A stretch of 14,916 bases of DNA from Firmicutes bacterium UBA6418 (GTDB taxonomy: Bacteria > Bacillota > Clostridia > Peptostreptococcales > Anaerovoracaceae): the NCBI GenBank assembly GCA_002439735.1, contig DJPG01000048.1, positions 1,987 through 16,902 on the forward strand, in the 5' to 3' direction. The notes under the pieces are model-generated. The model did not search any database. It saw only the letters and a program-made list of their open reading frames with translations, and was not told the origin of the DNA. Positions 1 to 6,610 of the stretch are shown piece by piece (position 1 is the first letter of the stretch; every line of letters starts with the position of its first letter). The translations under genes and the position numbers were made by a program.

Positions 1-2
1 CA

Positions 3-149
3 TGGCTTTCGGAGGTCTGGGGCTACGCGCTGATCGTGATCGGCGTGGTGTACCTGGTGTTCGGTATTTGTCTGATCAAGGCCTTGTTCGATCTGCGCAG
101 ATGTGTGCAGGAGCCGCAGATGGAGGACGCGGCCGAGCCGCGCCTGTGA
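3..149 (+). CDS. C-terminal end of an unidentified membrane protein (5' truncated)
   Basis: Only the last 48 codons are present, read in the frame whose first full codon is at position 3 and ending at TGA 147-149. The translation begins WLSEVWGYALIV and contains one long hydrophobic helix of about 20 residues (ALIVIGVVYLVFGICLI), then a positively charged stretch with LFDLRR and an acidic tail ending EPRL. That is the usual look of a last transmembrane helix and cytoplasmic tail of a multi-pass transporter, but the family cannot be named from this piece. It ends 5 bp before the stop codon of the convergent permease gene, so the two genes are tail to tail. The base composition resembles the adjacent permease gene (G+C-rich codons). 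An overlapping open frame starting at position 2 has no protein-like character and was not called. Confidence 0.6.
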   Translation, partial: WLSEVWGYALIVIGVVYLVFGICLIKALFDLRRCVQEPQMEDAAEPRL

Positions 150-154
150 TACTG

Positions 155-1666
155 TTAAAACGGTCGGATGCGGCCTGTGGCGATCAGGAAGATCGCAATC
201 AGCGCGAGAATGACCAAAGCGATCGCAAGTACCATTTCATAAGGACGTTCGAAGACCGGACGTCCTCTTTCTTTTTTGCCGAGGGCATAGACGAGAATGC
301 CGGGCGCGTAGAGGATGCAGGCGATGAAGGTCAGTTCCAGTCCGGACGAGTAGAGCATCCAGATGCCGTAGGCGGTACCGATGATCGCGAAGAAACGAGC
401 GACCGCCAAAGAACCGCCGCGTGCGGAGATGTCCGCATCAGAGACGGAGCCGGGAGCAGGAGATTTTCCTCCGCGGGCAAAGCCTTCTCCGCGCAGCGTG
501 ACTTTGAGGTAGTACAGCGCGCTTAAAAAGTACGGGATCATGATCATCGTCGTGCTGAACGTGTAGAAGACCTGATAGGTGGAGGCGCTGAAAAAGATAA
601 CGATCAGAAACAGCTGCACCAGTCCGTTGGTCAGATAGAGGGCAAAGGACGGCGAACCGCTTTGGTTGGAACGCGCGAAAGCCTTGAGGAACACGCCCTG
701 CTGCGCGGCGGAGTACGGACAGTCGGCGGCCAGGATCGTCCAGCCGAGCAGCGCGCCCGCCAGCGAGAGGATGACGCCGATATTGACAATGGCTGCGCCC
801 CAGGGACCGATCACGGCCTGCAGGATGCCGGCCATTTGCGGGTTTTTGAGGTCTGCGAGTTCTTCGGTGGTGAGTACGCCCATGCTGAGGACGGCGACGA
901 GCACATAGATCGCGAAGATGCCGAGAAATCCCGTCAGCGAGGCTTTGCCGACATCGGAGGAACGCTTGGCGCGCGCAGAGAGTACGACGGCGCCTTCCAC
1001 GCCGATGAAGGACCAGACGGTCGCGGAGGTGGTCGCTTTGATCTGCGCGGAAATGTTCGGCGCGCCGGGTGTGTCTGCGCCCCAGAAGTTATCCGCGAAG
1101 ACGGACGGGCGGAACGCGCCGAAAAAGATAACGGCAATGACGAAAACCAGGATCGGGATCAGCTTGGCGATCGTGGTGATCACATTGAGAGCTGCGGCTT
1201 CCTGCACGCCTTTTAAGATCAGTCCGTTGAGCAGCCATATGATAACAGAGGCGCTGACGATCGAAAGCAGATTGTTGCCGTCGCCGAAGATCGGGAAGAA
1301 ATGGCCGATGGCGCCGAACAGCAGGGTGGTATAGGAAACATTGCACAGGAGGGCGCTGACCCAATAGCCCCAGGCAGAGTTGAATCCGACGTATTCGCCG
1401 AAGCCTTCCTTGGCATAGCTGTAGATGCCGTTGGTCAGATCGGGACGCACGCGGTTGAGGCCGAAGAAGCACATCATCAGGCAGAACATGCCGACGCCGC
1501 AGATGCCCCAGCCGATGAGGACACTACCGGTATGCGCGCCACTCTTGGCCATGTCTCCGGCGGTGGTGAAGATACCGCCGCCGATCGTTGAGCCGATGAT
1601 CATGGCGGTCAGTTTGGTAAAGCTCAGGGAATGGTCCTGCCCCTGCGTTGGATTTTGTCCCTTCAT
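155..1666 (-). CDS. APC-superfamily amino acid permease/antiporter (basic amino acid or arginine:ornithine type)
   Basis: Predicted 503-residue inner-membrane protein with about 12-13 hydrophobic helices. Near the N-terminus, residues 25-33 read GSTIGGGIF, the glycine-rich unwound first helix that binds the substrate amino/carboxyl groups in AA_permease_2 proteins. Further on, KGVQEAAALNVITTIAKLIPI and a helix with IPYFLSALYYLK resemble the APA branch (ArcD-type arginine:ornithine, lysine and polyamine antiporters); the exact substrate is not readable. I start at ATG 1666, which has an AAGGAGAC Shine-Dalgarno (1674-1681) 7 nt upstream. The frame stays open for 28 more codons, but that extension is charged, unconserved-looking and has no ribosome site. 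The gene is divergent from regulator 1 and could be controlled from the shared intergenic region, although no -24/-12 promoter was found for it. It looks richer in G+C than the genes from 1950 onward (single lines hand-counted at about 57-63%). Confidence 0.85.
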   Translation of the reverse strand: MKGQNPTQGQDHSLSFTKLTAMIIGSTIGGGIFTTAGDMAKSGAHTGSVLIGWGICGVGMFCLMMCFFGLNRVRPDLTNGIYSYAKEGFGEYVGFNSAWGYWVSALLCNVSYTTLLFGAIGHFFPIFGDGNNLLSIVSASVIIWLLNGLILKGVQEAAALNVITTIAKLIPILVFVIAVIFFGAFRPSVFADNFWGADTPGAPNISAQIKATTSATVWSFIGVEGAVVLSARAKRSSDVGKASLTGFLGIFAIYVLVAVLSMGVLTTEELADLKNPQMAGILQAVIGPWGAAIVNIGVILSLAGALLGWTILAADCPYSAAQQGVFLKAFARSNQSGSPSFALYLTNGLVQLFLIVIFFSASTYQVFYTFSTTMIMIPYFLSALYYLKVTLRGEGFARGGKSPAPGSVSDADISARGGSLAVARFFAIIGTAYGIWMLYSSGLELTFIACILYAPGILVYALGKKERGRPVFERPYEMVLAIALVILALIAIFLIATGRIRPF

Positions 1667-1949
1667 AGAAAAAGTCTCCTTTTGTATGACATCAGTATAT
1701 GTATCACATAAGAAACCATGCCGGATAGAGCCGCGCAAAGGTATGCGCATATGGGAGAACCATACAAAACCTGCGCCCCAGGTTTAGTATGAGCAAAAAG
1801 TATAAAAATATGAAACTTGAAATTTTTGAAGGAAAAAGGAGTATGCGGTGTGAACGCAAGAACCGGGCTTTCCTGCCAAAACTTCTTTGCTTTCTAAAAA
1901 AAATATGGTAGAATAAAAAGAAATTCGTGAAAAGAAGAATGCAGGAAAA
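1667..1949. other. Divergent intergenic region between permease and regulator 1
   Basis: 283 bp without a credible gene. On the minus side it carries the permease ribosome site (1674-1681) and two TATACT hexamers (minus strand, 1694-1699 and 1799-1804), neither with a convincing -35. I scanned the minus strand for a TGGCAN-N5-TTGCN element and found none. On the plus side it carries a possible sigma-A promoter for regulator 1 (called separately). An ATGCGCAT palindrome sits at 1742-1749. From about 1790 the composition turns strongly AT-rich. The minus-strand open frame reaching across this region shows no sign of being translated. Confidence 0.6.
1887..1914 (+). promoter_or_regulatory. Possible sigma-A promoter for regulator 1
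   Basis: TTGCTT (1887-1892) and TAGAAT (1909-1914) are 16 nt apart, 36 bp before the start codon of regulator 1, in AT-rich DNA. Each hexamer is 4-5 of 6 to consensus. It is the best housekeeping-type candidate seen; no sigma-54 element lies upstream of this gene, which would fit low constitutive production of the activator. Position alone is the main support. Confidence 0.4.
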
Positions 1950-3968
1950 ATGAAAAAAATTGAAATTGTCTATCGTAACGCTGAGAATGAATCGGCGATC
2001 CAACAGCTAAATAAAGTTGTAGAAGATATTTTTCACGGCTATGCGGAGATCGAAATCTGCTATGCGAATCAATTAACCGAGGACTCCTATCTTTGCGCAG
2101 ATGTGTATCTGGTCATTGACCGTAACCTGCTCCCAACACTTCGGGAACATACAGACGAGCTGAAAAATGTAGTCATTATGGAGCGTAGTATCACCAAGGA
2201 AAAAATCAAAGAGGTTCTCTCCATCCCGAAGGACAGCCGTGTTCTGGTTGTAAACGATACCGAGGCGAATGCCCGGGAAATGGTCTATATGCTGTATGAG
2301 CTGGGAATCGGGCACCTTCGGCTGATTCCGTATCCGTCCCCATCCAGGCAAGACATCGACGAGCAAGACATTCTCTACGCGATCACACCCGGCGAACGTG
2401 CTTGCGTACCGGATCATATTCAACATGTGATCGACACGGGATACCGTATGCTCAGCTTTGACGCGATTTCGAAAATAGCGGAGGGATTGGCATTGGAGCC
2501 GCAGGAATCTTGGAAAGTAATCGAAAAAATGATCGCTTACGGTAATCGTGTGGTTGCGCCGATGCGTGAGTTTCAGACAAGCTATTTGGATGGTTTTCTC
2601 AAAAGCCAGATGCTGAACACCTATGTCAGTGACTCTGCCTTTTCCATTTTGCTTGCGGATAAGGAAGGTCGCCTTCTGTACAGCAATCATAAAGCGAAGC
2701 AGCTGTTCGGTAAGCGGATCCGCGTCAATAAGATCACGATATCGGAATTGGATCCACAGCTGGAAAATCTTCTTGAAAAGCCGGCGTTTACACAACAGCT
2801 TGTAACCATTGACCGTCATAATTTCATGGTGGATAAATACGAACTGACACTCGGAGATGTCAAGGTTGGATTCTACCTTGTCTTCAAGGACGAAAATGAG
2901 ATTACCGAAATGGAGCGCAGCTTGAATAAAAAGCTGGTAGAACGGGGATTATTCGCAAAGTACTCGTTTCACGACATTAAACATAAATCCGCTGTGATGG
3001 AAGCGTGTATCAAACAAGCCAAGGCGGCCGCGGAAACCGAGCATACCGTTCTGATCATCGGTGAAAGTGGAACTGGAAAGGAGTTGCTTGCTCAGGCTAT
3101 CCATAATTATTCCCAACGAAAAAGCCTGCCGTTTGTCAGCGTAAACTGTGCGGCGATACCGGAGAATCTGTTGGAATCCGAGCTTTTCGGCTATGTCGGC
3201 GGTGCGTTTACCGGCGCGGATAAAAACGGAAAGATCGGCTATTTTGAACGGGCAAATCATGGAACGATCTTTTTGGATGAGATCGGAGATGTCTCCCCTG
3301 CCATGCAGGCGAAGCTGCTGCGCGTGATCCAGGAACGTCAGATCATGCGGGTAGGAAGCGACCGGGTGGTCGATTTAGATGTACGCATTATCGCCGCGAC
3401 GAATAAAAATTTGCGGGAGGCGGTTGAAAAAAAGCAGTTCCGAGAAGATCTGTACTACCGGCTGGATGTTCTGCAGATCAAAGCGCCGGCGCTGCGGGAA
3501 CGCAAAGAAGACGTTGGTGTACTTTTGGAATATTTTCTCGAAGATGACTTTCGGAAATTATCCCGAGAAGAAAAGCTGCGCCTGAAAAAATATAAATGGC
3601 CCGGAAATATACGTGAGCTTGAAAATTGCGCCTTGTATTACAAGACGCTTGGGAAGCTTCCGAGAAAGATCGAAGAGGACACAGAGAAGGAGGCCACACA
3701 CTGGCAGGAAGACAACCGTGAAAGACTGAAGCTCAACGTATTGGAGCTGCTAAAATACACCACAGCAGAGGGACAAGGGCTCGGCAGAACGATCCTGTAT
3801 GAACAGCTGCAGGAACGAGGTATCCGGATCAGTGGAACCCGATTACGCAGGCTCCTGGAGGAGCTCAAAACGGAAGGCTTGATCACGGTCAATCAGGGAC
3901 GCAAAGGGACGAACATTACGAAAGAAGGGTTTCAATATCTGCAGGATAAGACGATTCTCGTGGAGTAA
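1950..3968 (+). CDS. Sigma-54-dependent enhancer-binding transcriptional activator (regulator 1)
   Basis: 672-residue cytoplasmic activator. Residues 1 to about 200 form an alpha/beta region I cannot assign to a named sensor domain; it contains VLVVNDTEANA and YAITPGE segments. Residues ~221-320 look like a PAS domain (DSAFSILLADKEGRLLYSN). The AAA+ core follows, with Walker A GESGTGKE at 371-378, the sigma-54-contacting loop GAFTGA at 418-423, Walker B FLDE around D443-E444, and WPGNIRELEN from 550. The C-terminus (~593-663) is not the usual Fis-type helix-turn-helix but a winged helix: a recognition-like helix with SGTRLRRLLEEL, then a basic wing NQGRKGTNIT. The protein should hydrolyse ATP to open sigma-54 RNA polymerase. 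The start is ATG 1950 behind a short AGGA. The gene lies just upstream of, and in line with, the -24/-12 promoter at 4095, so it probably controls the peptide operon. It is a close paralogue of regulator 2, with a 76-residue identical run at 398-473. Confidence 0.93.
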   Translation: MKKIEIVYRNAENESAIQQLNKVVEDIFHGYAEIEICYANQLTEDSYLCADVYLVIDRNLLPTLREHTDELKNVVIMERSITKEKIKEVLSIPKDSRVLVVNDTEANAREMVYMLYELGIGHLRLIPYPSPSRQDIDEQDILYAITPGERACVPDHIQHVIDTGYRMLSFDAISKIAEGLALEPQESWKVIEKMIAYGNRVVAPMREFQTSYLDGFLKSQMLNTYVSDSAFSILLADKEGRLLYSNHKAKQLFGKRIRVNKITISELDPQLENLLEKPAFTQQLVTIDRHNFMVDKYELTLGDVKVGFYLVFKDENEITEMERSLNKKLVERGLFAKYSFHDIKHKSAVMEACIKQAKAAAETEHTVLIIGESGTGKELLAQAIHNYSQRKSLPFVSVNCAAIPENLLESELFGYVGGAFTGADKNGKIGYFERANHGTIFLDEIGDVSPAMQAKLLRVIQERQIMRVGSDRVVDLDVRIIAATNKNLREAVEKKQFREDLYYRLDVLQIKAPALRERKEDVGVLLEYFLEDDFRKLSREEKLRLKKYKWPGNIRELENCALYYKTLGKLPRKIEEDTEKEATHWQEDNRERLKLNVLELLKYTTAEGQGLGRTILYEQLQERGIRISGTRLRRLLEELKTEGLITVNQGRKGTNITKEGFQYLQDKTILVE

Positions 3969-3989
3969 ACCGGCTTTACGAGAAAAATG

Positions 3990-4017
3990 GTGAAAATGTG
4001 AAGAAACCGGATATAAT
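3990..4017 (+). promoter_or_regulatory. Possible second, sigma-A-type promoter upstream of the peptide operon
   Basis: A perfect TATAAT (4012-4017) lies 16 nt downstream of GTGAAA (3990-3995; 4 of 6 to TTGACA). Transcripts would start near 4024, upstream of the sigma-54 element, and run through it into the operon. The -35 is weak and AT-rich spacers often hold chance TATAAT, so this is a candidate only. Confidence 0.3.
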
Positions 4018-4057
4018 GATATAAAAACCAGTTAAGCAAAAGAAAGATACGCTTTTA

Positions 4058-4079
4058 TTGGGTAAAAATTGGGTAAAAA
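4058..4079 (+). repeat. Perfect 11-bp tandem repeat upstream of the -24/-12 promoter
   Basis: TTGGGTAAAAA occurs twice back to back (4058-4068 and 4069-4079) with a period of exactly 11 bp, about one helical turn. It lies 16-37 bp upstream of the -24 box. Identical copies on the same DNA face could bind a protein, such as regulator 1 or an accessory factor, but it is closer to the promoter than most enhancer sites, and chance expansion in A-rich DNA is possible. Confidence 0.6.
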
Positions 4080-4094
4080 AAGGATGCTTTTTTA

Positions 4095-4110
4095 TGGCAT
4101 AAAAATTGCA
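4095..4110 (+). promoter_or_regulatory. Sigma-54 (-24/-12) promoter of the peptide operon
   Basis: TGGCATAAAAATTGCA matches the sigma-54 consensus TGGCAC-N5-TTGCA at 10 of the 11 defined positions. The invariant GG (4096-4097) and GC (4108-4109) have the required 10 nt between them. Transcription should start about 12 nt after the GC, near 4120, giving a leader of about 100 nt before the hydrolase start. Directly upstream lies a gene for a GAFTGA-type activator, the protein class that such a promoter strictly needs, which makes a chance match unlikely. Confidence 0.88.
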
Positions 4111-4150
4111 CTTGTTAAATCTTCGTAAAGCGTCTCCTTTTCTTTCTGTA

Positions 4151-4170
4151 TAAGGTCTGAGATGACCTTG
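4151..4170 (+). other. Hairpin in the predicted 5' untranslated leader
   Basis: AAGGTC (4152-4157) and GACCTT (4164-4169) form a 6-bp stem around a 6-nt loop, extendable by a T-G pair. It sits about 30 nt into the predicted sigma-54 transcript and just ahead of a GAAAGG ribosome-site-like sequence (4174-4179). It could stabilise the 5' end or gate translation. There is no T-tract, so it is not a terminator. Confidence 0.35.
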
Positions 4171-4187
4171 AGAGAAAGGCGCAAAAA

Positions 4188-4235
4188 ATGAAGGCAAACA
4201 AAAGCAAAGAGAGAAACAATGGAAAAAAACCTTAG
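4188..4235 (+). CDS. Possible 15-codon leader peptide overlapping the hydrolase start
   Basis: ATG 4188 is preceded 8 nt upstream by GAAAGG (4174-4179), a better ribosome site than that of the hydrolase itself. It encodes MKANKSKERNNGKKP and stops at TAG 4233-4235, overlapping the first codons of the hydrolase in another frame. Ribosomes ending here could reinitiate at ATG 4219. The peptide is rich in Lys and Asn, which is also what AT-rich spacer DNA gives by chance, so this is weakly supported. Confidence 0.25.
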   Translation: MKANKSKERNNGKKP

Positions 4236-5634
4236 TTCATTAGAAGAACATCTCGAAAAGCTGTTTCAGGGAACAAACCTTCCCGGAATGGCAATCGCGA
4301 TACGAGGTCCGGAAGGACTGATTTTTAAGAAAGGATTCGGTGTGCGCGACAAGGAGCGAAATCTCCCGATCGATGAGAACACGGTCTGCGGCATCGCGTC
4401 CATGAGCAAATCGATGACAGGGCTTGCGTGCTGTATGCTGCAGGTGGAAGGGAAACTGGATCTGAACGATCCGATGGTAAAATACTTCCCGGATCTGCAT
4501 CTGCCGGGAATCCCGGATGAGTTTGTAACAGTGGGACTGGTTGGACTTCACCGCTCCGGTCTGCCTCCGATGGAGCCGCTGGAATGGTCGATCGCCATGA
4601 ACAGCGTCGAAAGAGACAGCGAATGGTACCGCTACATGGTGAAGACCGCGCCAAACAAAATGGATCATATCCAGCAGGTTGTGGACTATATCACGCAAGG
4701 AAATTATAAGCCGCTCGGCATGCCGGGAGAATACATGAGTTATTCGAATGAGGGCTATGCGCTCCTGTCCTATGTGGTCGATCAGGCGGCTGGGATCAGC
4801 ATGGAAGAATATCTGATGCAAAAGGTTTTCCTACCGTTGGGCATGAAACGAACGGTTCTGGATCTGGACGGAAGCGAAGCCGCAAAGCTGGCTGAAGGCA
4901 ATCTGACCAGCCTCTTTGAAGAGGACGAGGACGGAAACCTGCTTCAGGATGACAACTGGTCGATCTTACCGCCGTTTCGCGGCAGTGCCTGCGTCAAGTC
5001 GACCGCTTCGGATATGAGCCGCTATTACAAAATGCTGTCCGACTGGGGCAGGTGGGAAGGGAAGCAGGTAATCCCGCAAGAGGCGATTGAGCTGATGATC
5101 GGAAGCGCCTATCCGCTCCGAAAAAAACCGTTTTACTGCATGGGACTGGAAAAAAGCCTCCTGAACGGAAAAATTGTCGCCAAGCATTCCGGCGGTCTGC
5201 ACGGGGTAAGCTCGCACGGCGGCTTTGTGGAAGGCGGGTACGGCATCGCGGTGCTTTGCAACCAAGGCGATGCGGCGATTCAGCCGTTCTACGATGCCTG
5301 CTTCAACTACGTGACGGGGCTTCCGCTTACACAGACGAGTGACTGGGCGAAGCCGTGCGGAAAGCAATTTTCCGCGCCGCAGATGCTTTGCGGGGACTAT
5401 CTCGCAAACGAAGGACTACCGACGCATACCGTTGTTCGCTGCGAAAATGGCGAGCTCAAGGCTATGTACGGAAGGACGCCGGTCGATCTGCTGTATTGCG
5501 GCGCCAACGTGTTTGCCGCGGTAAGCCCGGAAGATCACAATCGCAGGATCAGTACCTTCCGTTTTTACCTTCGCGACGGTAAAGCATGGGGAGTCAAATG
5601 CTACACGCGAATTTATCAGCGTGTGGATGAATAA
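4219..5634 (+). CDS. Cytoplasmic beta-lactamase-fold serine hydrolase (peptidase family S12)
   Basis: 471-residue penicillin-binding-protein/beta-lactamase-fold hydrolase. The three active-site motifs are present: SxxK as S61-M-S-K64 (nucleophile and general base), YxN as Y175-S-N177, and a KTG-equivalent as H323-S-G325, the histidine form seen in class C-like S12 enzymes. There is no signal peptide or membrane helix, so it should act in the cytoplasm, unlike true beta-lactamases or cell-wall PBPs. About 100 C-terminal residues after ~370 are beta-rich and look like the lipocalin-like extra domain of many S12 peptidases. S12 includes D-aminopeptidases, D-Ala-D-Ala carboxypeptidases and esterases. 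Placed first in a peptide-import operon it is best read as a peptidase for imported peptides, possibly with D-residues (inference). The start at ATG 4219 has only a weak GAGAG-type ribosome site. The gene ends 33 nt before dppB. Confidence 0.85.
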   Translation: MEKNLSSLEEHLEKLFQGTNLPGMAIAIRGPEGLIFKKGFGVRDKERNLPIDENTVCGIASMSKSMTGLACCMLQVEGKLDLNDPMVKYFPDLHLPGIPDEFVTVGLVGLHRSGLPPMEPLEWSIAMNSVERDSEWYRYMVKTAPNKMDHIQQVVDYITQGNYKPLGMPGEYMSYSNEGYALLSYVVDQAAGISMEEYLMQKVFLPLGMKRTVLDLDGSEAAKLAEGNLTSLFEEDEDGNLLQDDNWSILPPFRGSACVKSTASDMSRYYKMLSDWGRWEGKQVIPQEAIELMIGSAYPLRKKPFYCMGLEKSLLNGKIVAKHSGGLHGVSSHGGFVEGGYGIAVLCNQGDAAIQPFYDACFNYVTGLPLTQTSDWAKPCGKQFSAPQMLCGDYLANEGLPTHTVVRCENGELKAMYGRTPVDLLYCGANVFAAVSPEDHNRRISTFRFYLRDGKAWGVKCYTRIYQRVDE

Positions 5635-5655
5635 AAAGCAACATGGAAACCAAAG

Positions 5656-5670
5656 AAGGGAGATGTAATT
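5656..5670 (+). promoter_or_regulatory. Ribosome site pointing to a non-canonical ATT start of dppB, with an ATG-TAA start-stop between
   Basis: The Shine-Dalgarno AAGGGAG (5656-5662) is directly followed by ATGTAA, an ATG whose next codon is a stop, in a different frame from dppB. In the dppB frame there is no ATG, GTG or TTG between this site and GTG 5698; the codons at the right distance are ATT 5668 (5-nt spacer) and ATC 5671 (8-nt spacer). Confidence 0.55.
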
Positions 5671-6609
5671 ATCAGAGACTATATAATTAAGAGAATCGTG
5701 CAAGGACTGCTGCTGGTTATCTGCGTATCGTTCCTGGTATTCAGTTTAATGTACATGATGCCGGGCGATCCGGTAGATATGGTTGTTGACCGTAAGGTTT
5801 CAGAGGAAAGAAAAGCAGAAATTGCACACGAAATGGGGTATGACCAACCATTTCTGACCCAGTACAAGAACTGGGTGGATGATGTGGTGCATGGAGATTT
5901 TGGAACATCCACAAGATATAAGGTCGATGTATGGGATTTAATGAAACAGCGGATACCATACAGTTTGACACTTTGCGGATGGTCACTGATACTGGAGATT
6001 GCCATTGCGTTACCGCTCGGATTGCTGTGCGCGATCAAAAAGGATGGCTTCTTTGACCGATTTACTGTCAATGCGTCGCTACTGATGACGGCCGTGCCGG
6101 CATTCTGGCTCGGAGCCTTGTTTATTTTGCTGTTTGCGGTAAAGTTTGGCTGGCTTCCGATCAGTGGATACTCCACACCGGCAAACTACATATTGCCGAT
6201 CATGACGACTGTCCTGTCCGGTATGGGCGGTACGCTGCGTATAACCAAGACAGAGGTGCTGGAGGTACTGAACGAAAAATATGTAACGACCGCATACGCA
6301 AAGGGACTGCCGAAGCGAACAGTTATGATCAAGCACGTTCTTCGTAACGCGTTGATTCTGGTAACGACACTGGTATTCATGTCCATTCCGTGGTTGATCT
6401 CCGGTGCTGTTGTCATCGAAAAAATATTCGGACTGCCGGGGATGGGAAACCTACTGCTCAATTCCATTATTGTGCAGGATATGCCGGTCGTTCAGGCGGT
6501 TCTGCTGATCATTGCGATTCTGACGGTTGTCTGTAACCTGCTCAGTGACATCGTCATGGGCATTCTGGATCCAAGAATCCGCTTATCCTTAAGTGGAGGT
6601 GACAACTAA
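5668..6609 (+). CDS. dppB: Peptide ABC transporter permease, DppB-type
   Basis: Inner-membrane permease of a Dpp/Opp-family importer, about 313 residues with six predicted helices. The N-terminus (IRDYIIKRIVQG, then a hydrophobic helix leading to MPGDP) is the family signature. The cytoplasmic EAA loop lies near residues 192-230 (EKYVTTAYAKGLPKRTV, HVLRNALI) and docks with the ATPases. The usual family length and the position of PGDP about 31 residues from the start demand initiation at ATT 5668 or ATC 5671 after the AAGGGAG site. The first conventional codon, GTG 5698, would remove the conserved cytoplasmic start and has no ribosome site. It pairs with dppC, whose start codon follows 1 nt after this stop. 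Dpp is used in the broad sense; Opp or nickel-type homologues share these motifs. Confidence 0.88.
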   Translation: MIRDYIIKRIVQGLLLVICVSFLVFSLMYMMPGDPVDMVVDRKVSEERKAEIAHEMGYDQPFLTQYKNWVDDVVHGDFGTSTRYKVDVWDLMKQRIPYSLTLCGWSLILEIAIALPLGLLCAIKKDGFFDRFTVNASLLMTAVPAFWLGALFILLFAVKFGWLPISGYSTPANYILPIMTTVLSGMGGTLRITKTEVLEVLNEKYVTTAYAKGLPKRTVMIKHVLRNALILVTTLVFMSIPWLISGAVVIEKIFGLPGMGNLLLNSIIVQDMPVVQAVLLIIAILTVVCNLLSDIVMGILDPRIRLSLSGGDN

Positions 6610-6610
6610 G

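Noticed and set aside
2..526. Plus-strand frame of 174 codons at the left edge
   Set aside because: It is rich in Arg, Asp and Gly with no hydrophobic pattern and overlaps both the true frame of the truncated membrane protein and the permease in antisense.
1667..1750. 28-codon N-terminal extension of the minus-strand permease
   Set aside because: The AAGGAGAC site at 1674-1681 lies inside the extension and points to ATG 1666, and the added residues do not fit the family's N-terminus.
1667..1949. A sigma-54 promoter for the minus-strand permease
   Set aside because: The strand was scanned for GG-N10-GC in the right context; the closest (CGGCAT near 1719-1724) lacks the -12 GC.
2073..2819. 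248-codon minus-strand open frame inside regulator 1, with a similar one in regulator 2 (12632-13123)
   Set aside because: The two resemble each other only because they are shadows of paralogous genes; no start signals or domains.
3967..4010. AAACCGG at 3967-3973 and 4004-4010 as enhancer sites for regulator 1
   Set aside because: Two 7-mers 37 bp apart, the first overlapping the stop codon, with no equivalent found upstream of the second promoter; too weak to call.
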